Origin: Haemaphysalis longicornis
Taxonomy: Eukaryota > Arthropoda > Arachnida > Ixodida > Ixodidae
DNA: 64,000 nt
Reading direction: 5' to 3'
NCBI GenBank assembly: GCA_013339765.2
Contig: CM023454.1
Location: 58,671,826-58,735,825 of the forward strand
In this document: positions 22,701 through 35,210 of the stretch, in pieces
Numbering within the stretch: position 1 is the first letter of the stretch
Layout: each line of letters starts with the position of its first letter
Program-made: the position numbers and the translations under genes
The notes under the pieces: model-generated
Told to the model about the DNA's origin: nothing
The model's database searches: none
Seen by the model: the letters and a program-made list of their open reading frames with translations, nothing else

Positions 22701-23764
22701 CGAAACTTTGTAGTGATGATAATGAACAGCCGTACCATTTTGACTTCTGTATATTTTGATTTACCCTCAACGGTACTTCTCGCTGGAAGTTCCCTCGCCC
22801 TGTTTCGCCGCTCCACGACACTTACATTTTAGTGCTGCGTACGGCGAATCTCTAGAATTCTTCGCTGTAACAAGTATTGCCCAACTATTATCTCACGACA
22901 CACCATTCCAATCTCCGAAATTGTCAGCAGCAAGCTAATGTTACTCAATAGCTTCTCCTGCTTTATGTCCACACTTACTAAATCAAAGACAACCCTTTTG
23001 TTAAACCTTTTTACCATAGCGCTGCAATGACACAAACCTCTCATTCAGATTCAAACGCCACCGTATCTAGAGTTTATTTAGAACTGGTGGTAATAATATT
23101 TAAATTTAAAAATGTTCAATGTGAACATAATTAAGCGTTCGTCCACTGTAGTATAGAAAAAGTAAAAGGACACATTGAAATTCCACGTTTGTAAGCAGCC
23201 AGCTAACCAAATTACGAAAAAGGCGTATGTCCACTTCTAATCATCTAGGATGCTCTTAACTGCGCTTACAGTGCTCACATATTTTCCTCCAAACACCAGA
23301 ATGCAATTTTAGATTTAGTTATAAAATGTTCGCATTGTATATTCAAACAAAAACGCAAACTCGAGCAAAAACTTACTTTCAGTATTATCTGAAAACGAGA
23401 TTTGTGATTTCGATTGGTAATTGGTTGTTCAGTACAAGAAAACATTCCAAAATACCTTGTTAAAAACTTTATATTTGGCCGTTACTGCTGTCCTGATGTG
23501 TAGCTGGGGACAGGGAGCGTGCACGTAAGAAAAAATTTTTATAAATAAACTGCTTCTTTTTCGCAGCCTCTTCAAGAAGGTCACGCAACATTCCAAAACA
23601 GCCGAGCAAGCGAGATCTCGTAGGCCAAAACGGTCCTTCCAAAGATAGCAGGCGCCATAGTAGTGGACGGATCACTGCTTAAGAGGTAGCTGGTGTAACC
23701 TTTAGCAGGCCTGTGGCCCAATTGGCCGTATTAGTGCCATAATAAACAGGTGCTTTGAATCATC
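19797..23764. other. No recognisable gene
   Basis: AT-rich sequence with only short ORFs (up to 80 codons) and no motif, terminal repeat or tRNA-like box that I can support. The first 260 nt have a composition suggesting another dispersed repeat, not identified. Confidence 0.5.
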
Positions 23765-24985
23765 CTAAAGGGGTCCTGCAACACTTACAACCGACTATTT
23801 GGAATGCGTGTTTGGATAAAGTCTATCGTCTCAGGAATCTCCTCCCGCAAGAATTATTAAAATCCGTTCAGTATCACCGTAGATACGCGCGATGAAAAAT
23901 CGCGCATAATCGTTCCCTCTCAACTCAGCGTGGACTGCGCCGCCAAGGCTGCGCGCTCTCTCCCGTAGAGGGGGGAGCCTGGTGACGTTCTCTTTGGGAG
24001 CCTTCGATATGTCATGGGCCGGCAGGTTTTCTCTTTATCTCGGCAACGAGGGGTCGCTCGTTTCCAGTGCGGAAGGAGCGGTGTGGCAATTCAGGCATAG
24101 TTGCCTTCATGTGGGTTATCCGACTGTTGTGTTTACGGATACCTGCTTCTGCTACCGTGCGTTTCGTCGTGCAATGGACCCAGCTCTGCGAGCGCGGCTC
24201 GAAGCGGCAGGGGAAAGAAATGGGTTTCGACCCGTATGTGGACCCTCCTCGCCACAAAGTCAGGAAAAGAGCCGGCGGCGGTCGCACGGAGCCACCCCAC
24301 CAGGCCGACGACGACATGCGGTGGTGCTTCGTTGGCGAAGTGGCGCCCACAAACGTAAATGTATCGTGGAGCATCCGACGGCGTTAGTCCTATCGCTGTC
24401 TCTATCGCTGTCTCCACAGCCAAAGACGGAACACCGTTTGCGCCTATCCATTTCACTACTCATTGCAAGCGCACTCACGGTGTACAGTGTACTCACGGCA
24501 CACCCGCGGGAACTTTCACAGCCACAGTACGCGCCGTCGACGGAACTCCGTTTGCTCGAAACAGGGCAACTCATACGCTCGCAAGCGCTCGCGCAGACTC
24601 GCTGTACGCCATTTTTCGAACCACAAACATCAAGCAGGTTGCCAGAGGTTGCGGCCTGACCTTAGATGAGTTTAGTGCACAGCGCCACCGACGGCAGCGG
24701 ATTGCAGCGGAAACACGAAGGGAAAAGATCTTTTTGCCATTTTGATCATTTTAACTGTGACGTCAACAGCACGGCCCGAGTGACGTCCCTTAGGCCATGC
24801 CAGAGCTGCATAATGAGGAAAATAGAAAGGAGCGTGGTTGGTTTTTCCGCGTCTTTCACAGCGATTTGCGCGGTTACCGCTTCACGTACACGTGTAATAT
24901 TTGGCTCAGGTATTCCTGGGGGTGTAATCTAAATGGCGCGCAGGTTTACTTGCACTACTCAAAGAGTGTTGCAGGGTCCCTTTAA
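23765..24985. mobile_element. Non-autonomous DNA transposon-like element with terminal inverted repeats
   Basis: The left end ctaaaggggtcctgcaacac (23765-23784) is matched in inverse at the right end (24964-24985), with 18 of 22 positions identical. The 1.2-kb interior is GC-rich (about 23.93-24.75 kb) between AT-rich flanks. Overlapping ORFs on both strands, the longest 225 codons at 23982-24659, have no domain I can name and probably reflect GC content. No convincing target-site duplication was seen. It fits a long MITE or a deleted DNA transposon. Confidence 0.55.
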
Positions 24986-25289
24986 GTTACGCAAAGGTGT
25001 TTGAAGAATCTGCGTCCACCAGGGCTATTGTCATGCTCTCTGAAACAGGTTCATAGCTAAAAACTGCAGAGAGCAGACTCAACAAGTTTTCAGTATTTTA
25101 ACCTGAATACACCTACAGCTCTAAATATTTCTAATAAATTTCTTTGTATAAGTGTACAGGTCAGCATAACGATCCCGGCGCGAAGGTGATAGTGAGAGTT
25201 TCGAGCCGCACAAGTTTATTATTGAATAAAGCATCTTTCCGGATACCTAACCCTACTTCCTTACTGTACTTTCACAATTTTCTGAACAC

Positions 25290-26250
25290 ATGACATCTAT
25301 CTGTGCTGTTAGAGGACTACCGCCAAACTCCCTGGACTCCTAACAGGGGCGCTTCCTAGACATCTGTTTTTCCCCCTACTCTACTCAATTTAGCACCTCG
25401 CCCCCCACCTGGTCTGTTTCATTCCATTCCTAATTTCTGATTTGGACTGTACGCTGACGATATAACGTTGCTGGTGTTTTACAGGCAGCCCAGCTGAACT
25501 GTCTGATACCCATCAGGCTGGCAGTAATGCTGCCGACTCTTTCGGCTGAAGCGTAGGACCCACACTATCACTGCAGAAGTCTGAGCATTCTTACTGTCGC
25601 TGAGGTATTCGCAGTGACAGTAAGGATGCTCTCCGATTGTAACAGGAGCAGTTTCTTTCCATCAATATGATGCGTACAAGCCTCACCCCTAAGGCCAAAC
25701 CAACTGGTGCGAGCTAGGTGCTTGACTGGGTTTCTTGTCATGCAGGCGTACCGGTCAATGAGGTGGTGCACCGGCTCTCCCGCGCTCCGTGCCAACCAGG
25801 AGAATCGGACACTCTGGCCAACCCCTATCCACCCACCCACGCATGCGCGACAAGCCTGTCTACATCGACGAAAGACTGCAACACTTAGTAAGGAATATGT
25901 AGACCCTATCTTTTCCCTCTCACCTGTTCACAAGGGCAGATGCTTGTCTTATCCAGCCAGCGCCAAAGACTGCCTTCCCACCCCACACATACTATATCGA
26001 TTAGAAGGCCATCGCAGCCCTGCACGGTGCTCTGAGTGTTCTGGATTCCCAATACGCCACACGTTCTTTGGGACAGTTCTAGGCAACCATCACTTTACAC
26101 TCATCTTAAATCTCATTCACATTCTCACTCTTAACCCAAAGGCTCACTGGCGCCGCCAGAGGGACCGGAACGAGCATCCTACTTGCGAGAACTGGTGGCT
26201 GACGTTCGTCAGGTCCTCCCGGACCTTCCATCTGATAGATTGTATTTCCT
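25290..26250 (+). pseudogene. Degenerate LINE ORF2 fragment with YADD box
   Basis: Relic of a non-LTR reverse transcriptase. One frame reads GLYADDITLLVFYRQPS, with YADD at 25450-25461, the RT motif C, followed by sequence with several stops. Downstream, at about 25950-26060, is a Cys-containing segment (RCSECSGF) like the C-terminal finger of R1- and I-group LINEs. The 5' part is absent. Family membership beyond this is uncertain. Confidence 0.5.
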
Positions 26251-26276
26251 TTCAGAACACCAGTCTTTGGGGGCTT

Positions 26277-26303
26277 TGTGTGTGTGTGTTATGTGTGTGT
26301 CAA
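26277..26303. repeat. Imperfect (TG)n microsatellite
   Basis: tgtgtgtgtgttatgtgtgtgtc, a short dinucleotide repeat at the edge of the LINE relic. Confidence 0.9.
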
Positions 26304-26309
26304 TACAAA

Positions 26310-28229
26310 TTACCACCCACAACAAACCTCCATTGCCCTTACCATGCAGCATAATGGTCATGAAGTGAAAAGGAAGAAGAGAGCCAAAAATAGACGCACT
26401 CAGTTGTATTTTTCAAATACCGAGACCACCATCAAAACCGTCGTTTTTTATGATCACTCAACCCGAATTCACAAGTCAGCCACTCAGGAGCTGCCAGCGT
26501 CAGCGGCTGGCGGCAGAAGCCATCCAGAGGAGGCAATGTCGTGGTGGAGAACAGAGAGAAGAGGGTGAAGAGAGACCGGAATGGTGGTGACCGGGGGCCC
26601 TTACCCGGGCCACGGCGAAGGGTTCCTTCCCGATAGAACACCTAGCGCCCTCCCCGGCAGGAAGGTAGTCTCGGCGACATCGTCAGAAGGCAGCGACGTT
26701 CCAAGAGAGCTGCGTTGGCTCTTAAGCGACAGGAGATTGGAGGTTGTTGCACAACATTCAGCAACGAGAGTTCACGCCATGACTGTTCTCACGGGAAGTG
26801 AGGTGCAGCGGACCATCAACGGTGACAAGTGCGTACTTCCTCTCCTTTTGGTTGAACTGTAGCAATTTGCCGAGGGTTAGCCACGGTTCCCTTTTTTGTA
26901 CTTTTATCTCGGCAGTTGTCTCTTTTTGTGTGTATTTTGGTGGTTTGGAGCAATAGAACTTAGTCTCGTGGGAAGTTTTTTATTGTTTTAGTATTATTGC
27001 CCCGAACCTGATAATAGTAAATTCTCCAGAGCTGTGTTCTTGAGCACGATTTTAAGAATAAGTGCAGTGATAACGAATTGCACATTCCGATCAACTTTCG
27101 GAATTATGTTCATAACAGATGGCATAGAAAAAGTTGAAAGAACTTAGAGTGGAATTTCCTTACCCGGAATCTGGTAGTGCAAAATCCCGCATTTGAAGGG
27201 ACCGGGTAATGTGGAGGTCCGGGGCCGCCGTAAAAGACCCAATATTTTAAAAGCCTCGTAGCCAGCGTTAATAAAAACCAGTCATAAAGAAGCTAAAAAT
27301 GTATCCAATTGTTTGAAAACGATAGAGTGCACAAACATACGTGTGGGGCTCACCTACCTAAAAAGCTTGCTTGCTGCAGCAGCGGAAAAGAGGAGGATTT
27401 TAAATGTCTCACCCAATACTCCATCGGTGTCTTTTGTTACTCTAACCATATGCTATATTTGCGCATGTGGGGAATCGGGCTTTATCTTAAAGCATAAAAA
27501 TAAATAAAACGAACTGTGAAGGGAATGGATATACCACGCGATAATCCGTAAAGATTGCATCGGAAAATATTTTATACACTGCCCAATGATTTCACCACAA
27601 CGTATTTTTTAGAGTAGTATGCGCGGTAAAAAGAGACACTATTGACGGTCGCAAGGCCGCTAGTGCTTTTTAGCGCTGGCAGCAGCGCTTCGGTCGGTGC
27701 CGAAATTTGAGTGTTAGGGTGGCCAAAGCGTCCGGTTGGCTCTTCCGAAAGTCCCATGAAACAGCATGTGGGGGTTGCCTTTTATGTACTGAAGTTGAAG
27801 GTAAGAGAGACGAAAGGAGGCATTTATTTACTGCTTGCCTAGAAGAAATAGATTTGTCTTTTAAAACCACCTAGTCATTTTTCTCATAACTACCACTTTT
27901 TCTTTATATTCGTTAAACCTTGAAGTTACGGTGTGGTGTTTTTTCGATCCCTCTCGAATCTCACAGTTCGAAACCGGAGATCGAATGAATGGTGTGAATG
28001 CACGTACAAATACCGTTGACATAACAAGATTACACTTCACCTAACTCAAGTGGTCTATCAGACAACAGGTTCGCAAATCTTCGCACACAGCCAGGAGTGT
28101 ACAGACATACAAGAGGTTACATTTAATAAAACCACAAGTGGTACCACTAAGTGACCCGCTCAAGAGGTACACAGCCATCTCCTGTGCTAGATTAGAGATA
28201 TGTCACCACTTGTAACACACTACCGCCTA
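26310..28229. other. No recognisable gene
   Basis: A moderately GC-rich patch at 26.47-26.83 kb holds a 93-codon plus-strand ORF (26581-26862) that I do not recognise. The rest is AT-rich. No repeat ends were identified. Confidence 0.45.
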
Positions 28230-28570
28230 AAAACCGGATTTATTAGAGCCCTGTCTAGCAGGTGCGGAGGTGGCCTTTTTTGTTATCGTTACCCTAATTG
28301 AATGTACGGCACTAGACACAACACGACGCAAACACGCCCTACAACTTTACGAAGAACACATTCCACTGCATCCACCACACTTCCTGGGGGACCAGCCCAT
28401 GATTTATAATAAACGCATTTTAAATTACCAAACCAAAATCTAATTTTTACACCTGGTTTTATACAATGGTTATTGCAAGTTGGTCAGTTACACCAGCCAT
28501 CCTTATTGTCTTCTTGTGTTTTTCACATTGGTTTTTACTTAGTCATTTGTATATACTTTGCCGTCACTCT
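28230..28570 (+). mobile_element. Fragment of a LINE-C family 3' end
   Basis: In one forward frame the segment near 28320-28440 reads TTRRKH, then HIPLHPPHFLGD, matching TTRQKH and HIPLHPSLFLGD at the ORF2 C-terminus of LINE-C (minus strand near 14.4 kb). This is a heavily diverged, 5'-truncated copy. Confidence 0.6.
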
Positions 28571-31010
28571 GAACGAATAACTATTGGGTGCTATTTACCC
28601 ATATTTCGGTCTTGCGCCGCAAAAACATATCCACTATCATGATAGAACATAGTGATTTGCCTAAAATAGAAATTCTTACACAGGCGGCGACAACTGCACT
28701 CCAGCCTTCTAACCTAATGCTAAATAAATACAGCAAAAGCAATTCTTGCGACGTTTCTTACTTTTGTATGCGTCATGGCAGCTGACCGCATTAACAAAGA
28801 ATTTCTATATATTGCTTGTAAAAGCTAGCGGAGATTTTAACCAAAACGTTCTACTCATAAAGTAATAACAAAGCTTACGATGCCCGCGCATGTGCCGTTT
28901 AAAACTGAGCATTATGGGCTAGATCTCAGGAACAGAACTCCAGCTTTTCTTGCGCAACTGCCGCCCCTGTGATCACCAAGGCTGCACTCCAAGGCTGCAC
29001 TCCATGAAAGTTTAAATCTGCAGGAATTTTTTCGCAATACTAGAGGGTGCATTCTAAGTACAGTGGTTGCAGTTGCTTTTAAGTCTGTACAAAAGGCAGC
29101 TTGCAGTAGTCGGGCAGCCCCACGCTACCACCGCCAAAACCCTAAAGCTTTTCTTTAAATTTTTGTGGGTTTACAGATGTTGTGATTAGTGTCGGGGTAC
29201 CACATTATACAGGCATATTCAAGCTTTGGCCGACTAAAAGTGGTGATTATGATGATGGTTTGGATTTTTTGGCGATAATCTAGCTGGGGCGAAGAAAGCC
29301 CAACAAAAGTATAAAGCATTGAATCAAAGTAAAGCAGCCGTCGAGTTTCAAGTGGTGGGGGAAGTTTCAGTCCTAGCTTGAAAAAGCGTAGTTTACGGAA
29401 TGCAGACGAGAAATAAGGTGACTGTGGAAATTCTACGAGAGATGTTTGGTTAATGTGAAACCAGGCTATTTGTGACCGCTCGTTTGAATCAATGGTGATG
29501 ATCCTACAGTGTATTGGTTATGGTACGGCACTTTTCGACAGATTGCGCCATTTAATAATGTTAGTTTAATCGGCATTACGTGGCGACCGATATAAAACAT
29601 AAACTATTTAGAAACAAAACTGCATCAACCGCCAACAATCGAATTTCTACACCAGGGATAATTACATAAGCAAAGTCTTTTCTGTACACAATAAAAAGCA
29701 ATGTCTCCTGTACTAAAAAGCAATGGCTCCAGCCCACTTCCATGCGGAACACCCTAAAGTCACAAACTCGAGCGTACAACTTCCAAAAGTATCATATAGA
29801 TTTATATATTGTGGTACAGCGCCTAGTTCTTGTTACTGTCGCCTGATTCATTCAGCTCAGTTCAATTCACACCGACAAAACACTGGAACTCTCTCGAGCG
29901 AAGTGACGGTGACGCCGACCACTCGCCGGCTCGTCGGCAAGAAAATACCAAAACAAAAGCTCCGCTCTCGGCTTTTACCAAAGCTTTGAGTTCTTTCGCG
30001 AAAGTTTCCGCGAAAGCGGCTTTGCACTTCCCGGCTAGGAGAAGTATATCGTGAAACGTAAGATTTAAATCTTTGGATTGCAGGTATTTGGTAAGAATTC
30101 TTGGCTTCACACCTATTTTTATAGCAGAATTTTCAGCAGTGACTCCCCCTCTATAAAAATGCTGCAGCATGTATCCAAAACCATATTATTATCTGATTCG
30201 ATCTGCAATAAATCGGCAATAACTTTCTTTCCGAACTATCTATTGTACCGTACATTATTGTTTTTGTTCCCACGCAAATGAAGGAAGTACGTTTGTCTTT
30301 GGTTCTGGGCCACACGCACACAGAAACAACAATCCAGGTCACGGTTTCGCTAATCTCTTTATCACAGCTTCCGTTCTATTCGGCATACATATTCAGGCTC
30401 TTTTTGCATGTTTAAAGGTTAACACAATATAGGTATTTAGACACTATTCGTTCAGACTCCCTCCTATCATTTGAAGAGCATCGAAATTTAAATTTCAGGT
30501 GGAATGTTCATTTTTGTAGTTCTCGGCAAGGCGAAGTGACCTTCACCGAGTGGCGCTGCAGGATTACAAGGATAAATTTCTATTTTTTCAGATCAGGGCT
30601 TTCACCTACGAAACTATGTGTGCGGCGCCAGCTCCCTGAAACAATCAAACAATTGTTGTCGCCGGTCGCCGTTTCTCAGCAGCTAGAAAGCTGCATTTCA
30701 TGAAACCGGCACAACAAGTTTGGTGTATGCTAAAGAGACATATATGTCTACATTCAAGATTTTTTTATGCTTCGGGACGTTTAAATTGCTGAAGGGTGCT
30801 AATTAGTGGGTAATTCGGGTATTTTGTATAGCGAGGAGTCCTTTTAGAGGGTCTTCCCGGAAATATCTTGGTATTTTGTTGTCCTCACGTATTTCCCCCA
30901 TTGATTTAGACTTGGCCAGCCCCCTTAGTGGGAACGCTCCAAAATCTTTGAAGGTGTCATCATCTTCATCATTATTATCATCATCAAATCTCTTCAAGTA
31001 GTGAGGGAAG
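28571..31010. other. No recognisable gene
   Basis: AT-rich sequence with short ORFs. Near 29.25 kb a gattatgatgatggtttgga segment recalls LINE 3' tails on the minus strand, but too little is left to assign. An imperfect (atc)n run lies at about 30957-30994, just before the Penelope-like element. Confidence 0.45.
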
Positions 31011-31049
31011 GTCAAGGGTTGAGAGTTGGGCGAGTTGGTAATTATGCTT

Positions 31050-31339
31050 CTCAAAAAAACAAACCGCGCAAATAAACGGGGATATGAACACATGAAGACG
31101 ACACAAGTGCAGTCTCGCCAGTAGTTTATTATTGCACACATCAAAGCCTTAAATTCCCAAGCGCCCAATGACCACGCCCTCAATGCGTCACAGTTCTCGG
31201 CGAACTCAGCCGGAAATACCAAACACCGCAAAAACAGCCACATAACAAACTTTGAGGAGCGCAAATGACGAAGAAACAGCAAAGATAACCGCATCTTACA
31301 TGGAAATAAGACCCCCTCCCATTCCCAACACGCATGCCC
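31050..31339 (-). repeat. Penelope-like element inverted repeat, left arm (3' region)
   Basis: Inverse match to 32646-32940. Shared blocks include aacacatgaagacg.cacaag, the stretch around caagcgcccaat.gccacgcc, aatgcgtcacagttct, and cccaacacgcatgccc at the inner edge (31324-31339). Roughly three quarters identical. Confidence 0.75.
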
Positions 31340-31361
31340 AGAAGAGGCACCGAAATATAGC

Positions 31362-32583
31362 TCAATGTGCATCTAAATATGCGACTTCTCGATGAAGAAG
31401 GGCGATAAAGGGATGACTGATGCAATCGAAACCAGCCGTTATGATGTGGCTGGCTTCTACAATTTCTCGCGTTTGCTGGTTCTTATGTTGGAAAAGGATG
31501 GCTGTGCGCTCAAACATAGGGACACAATCAGGAGGGCATGCGCGGTAATGAGAAGATGAGTGGCTCAGGTCACGTTTTTTTTTTTTTGAATTGATATGTT
31601 CTTTTAGCGTGACATTCAAACACTGTCCAATTTTGCCAATGTATACGTTGCCACAGGCAAGTAGTATCGAATAAACGCGGCACGAACTTTTTTGGTGAAT
31701 AATGCCACATGTCCCCTGACGGCTTTTTAATTTTTGCTCACTCTTGGACATATCTTCCCCAACCTATTAGGAGCCAAAAACACTACGCTCACGTCACACC
31801 GTTTGCCACTTTTTTTTTAAACCGTGAGACATCTTATGAACATAGGGCACCACGGCGAAGTTTTTTGGTCTTTGTTTTGGTATTTCGGCCTGCTTGTCAA
31901 ATTTTACCCACTTTAGCAGCTTTTCACTGGCACTGGAAATTATATGATGAGGGTACCTAGATTTTGTTAGCTTCTCTACATGTTCTAACACGTTGGTGGC
32001 CATTGAATGCTCGGAGGATGTAGATACTGCAAATTTCAGGCAGGAAGGGGAAATGCCCTGCTTTACCAGATTGGAATTTGCCGACTCAAACCATAAAAGG
32101 GCTTTACAGACCTCGTAGAATACTTGTAGCACGCGTGCCCTTCTCTGAAAGTAAGCCGTAAATCCAAAAACTGGAGCACTTGATATCAGGGCAATTCAAA
32201 GGTAAATCGAAGGCCCTGACCACACTCATCTGAAACCTTCAGTACATCAGGGCTCACTTTACAAGGGGACCTGTCCACCACAACAAGAAAATCGTCGACA
32301 TACCGGAACACCTTCACAACAAGCCCCTCGAGCATCTCTTTCAAAGACCGATTCATTCTTCCAAAATAACACTAAGGACCGGAGCCACTCGGGACCCTCT
32401 GCAGACCCCTCTCTTCGGAGTAAATGTGGCTCCATTGCACACGACCACGGTCGAAGCCAAACAGAAAGACAGCAGTTTCAAAAAGGAGTTCAGCGACATC
32501 CCACACCCAGCCATAAATGCACACTGGTCATTGTAATGCATAATACCACTCTTCACACTGTTCATTAAAGCTTCATGCGGCAT
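31362..32583 (-). pseudogene. Penelope-like RT and GIY-YIG endonuclease, frameshifted
   Basis: Reading the minus strand: 32583-32353 gives an RT finger/palm piece (GVCRGSRVAPVLS). After a frame change comes FRYVDDFLVVVD with the catalytic YVDD at 32302-32291. Segment 32132-31794 is the thumb/linker. Segment 31751-31362 holds GIY-YIG signs: VYSILLACGNVYIGKIGQC followed by EH and a distal ETREIVEA-like helix (seen as TREIVEASHI). At least two frameshifts separate the pieces. Penelope-like elements use GIY-YIG cleavage for target-primed integration. The catalytic RT residues remain, but the protein cannot be made as one chain. Confidence 0.8.
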
Positions 32584-32645
32584 AGAGTAGAATACATCCT
32601 CTACATCGATGCTGAACGCTTTATAGGTTCCTTCAAAGCTTCAAA

Positions 32646-32940
32646 GGGCATGCGTGTTGGGGGTGGGATGGGGGTAATAATTCTATGTATGATGCGGTAA
32701 TCTTTGCTTGTTTTTCAGCATTCGTGCTCCAAAATATTTGTTTTATGGTTTTGTTGTTGCCGTTTTTGGAATTTTCGGCTGAGTGCGGAGAGAACTGTGA
32801 CGCATTGGGGGCGTGGCGATTGGGCGCTTGGTCATTTAAGGATTTCAAGTGTGCAATGATAAAATAGTTGCGAAACTGCGCTTGTGCCGTCTTCATGTGT
32901 TATTGTCCCCGTTAATAAGCGCGCAGTTTCATTTCTTGAG
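32646..32940 (+). repeat. Penelope-like element inverted repeat, right arm
   Basis: Inverted copy of the element's 3' region, placed at its truncated 5' side (gggcatgcgtgttggg at 32646-32661; cgccgtcttcatgtgtt-like block near 32890). It gives the element a closed inverted-repeat layout. Confidence 0.75.
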
Positions 32941-33683
32941 ATGGAAGGTCAGTCATGACGATAATAAATATCGCTCGTGATGAGCCAGATTCGTGTGATA
33001 CTCTGACGCAGTTTGGTGTATTGGCCCCAAGTGTGCCACCAAAATATATTCTGTAGTTCCGGTCTCACCGGAAACCTTCGTCAAAGGCTGCGAGGCTTCC
33101 CAACCAGCCCAGTGTTGCGTGCGCTTGAAATAACTGCCTCATGAAGTACCCAGTGCAATGCTTTTTTAACGCCCATGGCTACCACAAGACGGATATTACG
33201 CAATAACGAGCTAGCTGCCGCATCTTCAGGCAGGTTTGAAAGCTTTCTTAAGCAACAAGGTGCCACCGAAGCCTGATTGACATGGGTGCAGTTGGGATTT
33301 TGCTATTGTTGTTGTGGTTCTTATTGTTTCTATTGTTATTTCTGTTGTTTCCAGTACGGCATTCGGTCCACATTCTCGGTCTTGACATAGACGAGGAAGT
33401 TGAGTCACCACGTTGAACAAGAAATTGCCGGCTAAGTGGAAACGCACCCTATCCAAGACACGTCGTGCTACTTCAAAGAAGTGGGGTGCTGATAAACGAG
33501 TTATTCTCATTTTGGTAAGCGGCCGGTTTAGTCCAAAGGCAAAGAACGGTTATATTTTCCACAGACTCTCAAAAAAGCAATGGGAGTGTGTAGAAAAACT
33601 TAACCGCTATGCCACGCCATTTGTATCTGGTATTCCGGGAACCAATGCTTTAAAATCTCCACATTCGCTCAGGATTGAAGAAA
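32941..33683. other. No recognisable gene
   Basis: Short ORFs on both strands at 33.08-33.72 kb. None shows a motif I can name. The SINE follows directly. Confidence 0.45.
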
Positions 33684-33919
33684 CCCGCCGCGATGGCTCA
33701 GTGGCTAATTTGTTGCGCTTCTGAGACCAAGGTCACGGGTTCCATTCCCCGCCGAGGCGGCCGCTTTTCTGGTGGAGCCAAAAAGCCAAAACGCCTATGA
33801 GCATGAGATATCGGCGCACGTTAAATATCCCCAGGTGGAAAAATTAAGCCGCAGCCCTCCGCTGCGGCGTGCTCATCACCCGCGTCTTGGCAGCGCGTTA
33901 AACCCTACAATATATCAAT
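33684..33919 (+). mobile_element. tRNA-derived SINE, plus strand
   Basis: The 5' head contains an RNA polymerase III box A (tggctcagtgg, 33694-33704) and a box B-like sequence (ggttccattcc, 33738-33748). A body shared with the copy at 53.8-54.0 kb follows (ccccaggtgg, agccctccgctgcggcg, gcgcgttaaaccc). Possible imperfect 10-bp target-site duplication: attgaagaaa before and attcaagaat after. The anticodon-region changes and the long body show this is a SINE, not a tRNA gene. Confidence 0.8.
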
Positions 33920-34149
33920 ATTCAAGAATAAACCGCTTAGAAGACTGAGTGCAAAGCAACTATGCCTCAAAATACTTCAATTTCGCCGGGACAATCTGCA
34001 CCAACTTGGCATTCGCAAGAGATGAAGCCGAGGACCTAACACTTTGAACCGTGGAAAAAATATTCCATTTGTAACCACGGGCTCATGCCCAAAAAAACCC
34101 CAAAGAACGCATATACGACTCGGCACCAACGAGCAGTAAAGACATGCCT

Positions 34150-35210
34150 GAAAGTGATCCATCCTACTGGCTACGACAAAGGGGTGTGACACCGGATGGG
34201 GTGGTTCGCTTGTCTCGGGACCCGTATGCGGCCAGTACCTTCTGGCCTCTGGCCGCCAGTACAAGCTCGGTCGGCAGGGTGGGGCTAGACTACAAGGTCT
34301 TCCATCGCTCGTTGGGTGCGGTGGGAGAGAAGTGGGGTGGGAGGTATGGGTGTCTTGAGTTTAGTGAACTCTGCGGTAATGTGTGCAAGAATTCTCTGCA
34401 CGGAATAGGCATTTGTCGTGGTCTCGTTCTGGATAGAATTTGTATAGTAGGATGGGGTGCGCAAGCTACCCCGCCTGAATTCGCCTGATTGTCGATTGCT
34501 GGTCACTGGTGAGGGCTCGATGCGGCTCAGGTCGGGTACACCGCTCTTCTCTGTGCTGGTGTGTATTCTCCTATTATATAAGCATCGGCGTTGGTGTGCT
34601 GGTGTCCAGCCCTGCCCGGAGGGTCATTGCTTGGGCGTGGTAGTCAGCGATAACGTTGCCGGCCACCTTTGTTTAGGCAAGCACCCACGTGAGCTATTTG
34701 GCTCCGCTCGGTGCCTTACTCTTGGACATATTTGCGGCTGCCTCTGAGGAGATGGCCCCTTTCCTGAAGCCGCCGTACGCTCTTTTCGAGTCGGTAACCA
34801 CTAACTCGACGCCCGGTTGGATGAAATATAGGGTTATGGCCACCTCCCCGGCCGCCGTTGGTTTCTTGGTCTTCACCGTAGCGAAGGAGACCAGCCGTTC
34901 TTCGTCGGTGACCACCACCGCCGCACGGTTGCTTCCTTTCGGAACTGAGGTATCCACGTGGAGCACTCCGGTGTCTCGACGTAAACGCTTAGACTTCGCC
35001 TTGACCCGAGTTTGTCTCCTTCCGTCATCCTTACCTGGAGCCATGTACTTGGGTACGGGCTTAGTGTTTATAGACCTTAGTGTTTATAGGTTGGTATGGG
35101 GGTCTTTATCTTTGCTTGTTCCTTGCGCCAGCCTACCTTGTCTAGCACCACACAGCCGTGGATTGTTTGGCTCAGGCGGAGACGCTGGTTGGATAGATCG
35201 GCCTCGATGA
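34150..35210 (-). pseudogene. LINE RNase H and C-terminal region, degenerate
   Basis: The minus-strand frame 35044-34694 gives an RNase H-like domain of the type found at the end of I/R1-group ORF2 proteins: HVDTSVPKGSNRAAVVV, AGEVAIT and VVTDSKRAYGG supply the usual acidic positions. Beyond the stop, other frames continue with VAGNVIADYHAQA (the HxGxxGNxxAD region) and a C-terminal helical tail ending near 34.18 kb. No RT is attached. It is a different family from LINE-C by sequence. Confidence 0.6.

Larger units (their letters stand above)
31020..32940 (-). mobile_element. Penelope-like retroelement (minus strand), 5'-truncated
   Basis: About 1.9 kb containing RT remnants followed by a GIY-YIG endonuclease, the domain order of Penelope-like elements. 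It is flanked by inverted copies of the same 290-bp sequence. The left end (its 3' terminus) carries gttgggcgagttggt at about 31026-31040, a motif shared with the hairpin insertion at 58.24 kb. The RT N-terminal part is missing. Confidence 0.8.

Noticed and set aside
23982..24659. 225-codon ORF as a transposase of the TIR element
   Set aside because: No catalytic or DNA-binding motif; overlapping ORFs on both strands are explained by GC richness.
30803..31372. 189-codon minus-strand ORF
   Set aside because: It covers the 3' region of the Penelope-like element and the adjacent ATC microsatellite (Asp-rich run). No domain, and the inverted-repeat partner does not preserve it.
31415..31435. Hammerhead-ribozyme-like core (ctgatg ... 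cgaaac), since Penelope-like elements can carry hammerheads
   Set aside because: It falls inside the GIY-YIG coding region, lacks supporting stems, and the CUGAUGA core is not matched exactly.
33690..33760. tRNA gene
   Set aside because: Box A and box B are the head of a SINE; the body and tail continue and match a second copy, and the tRNA fold is not preserved.
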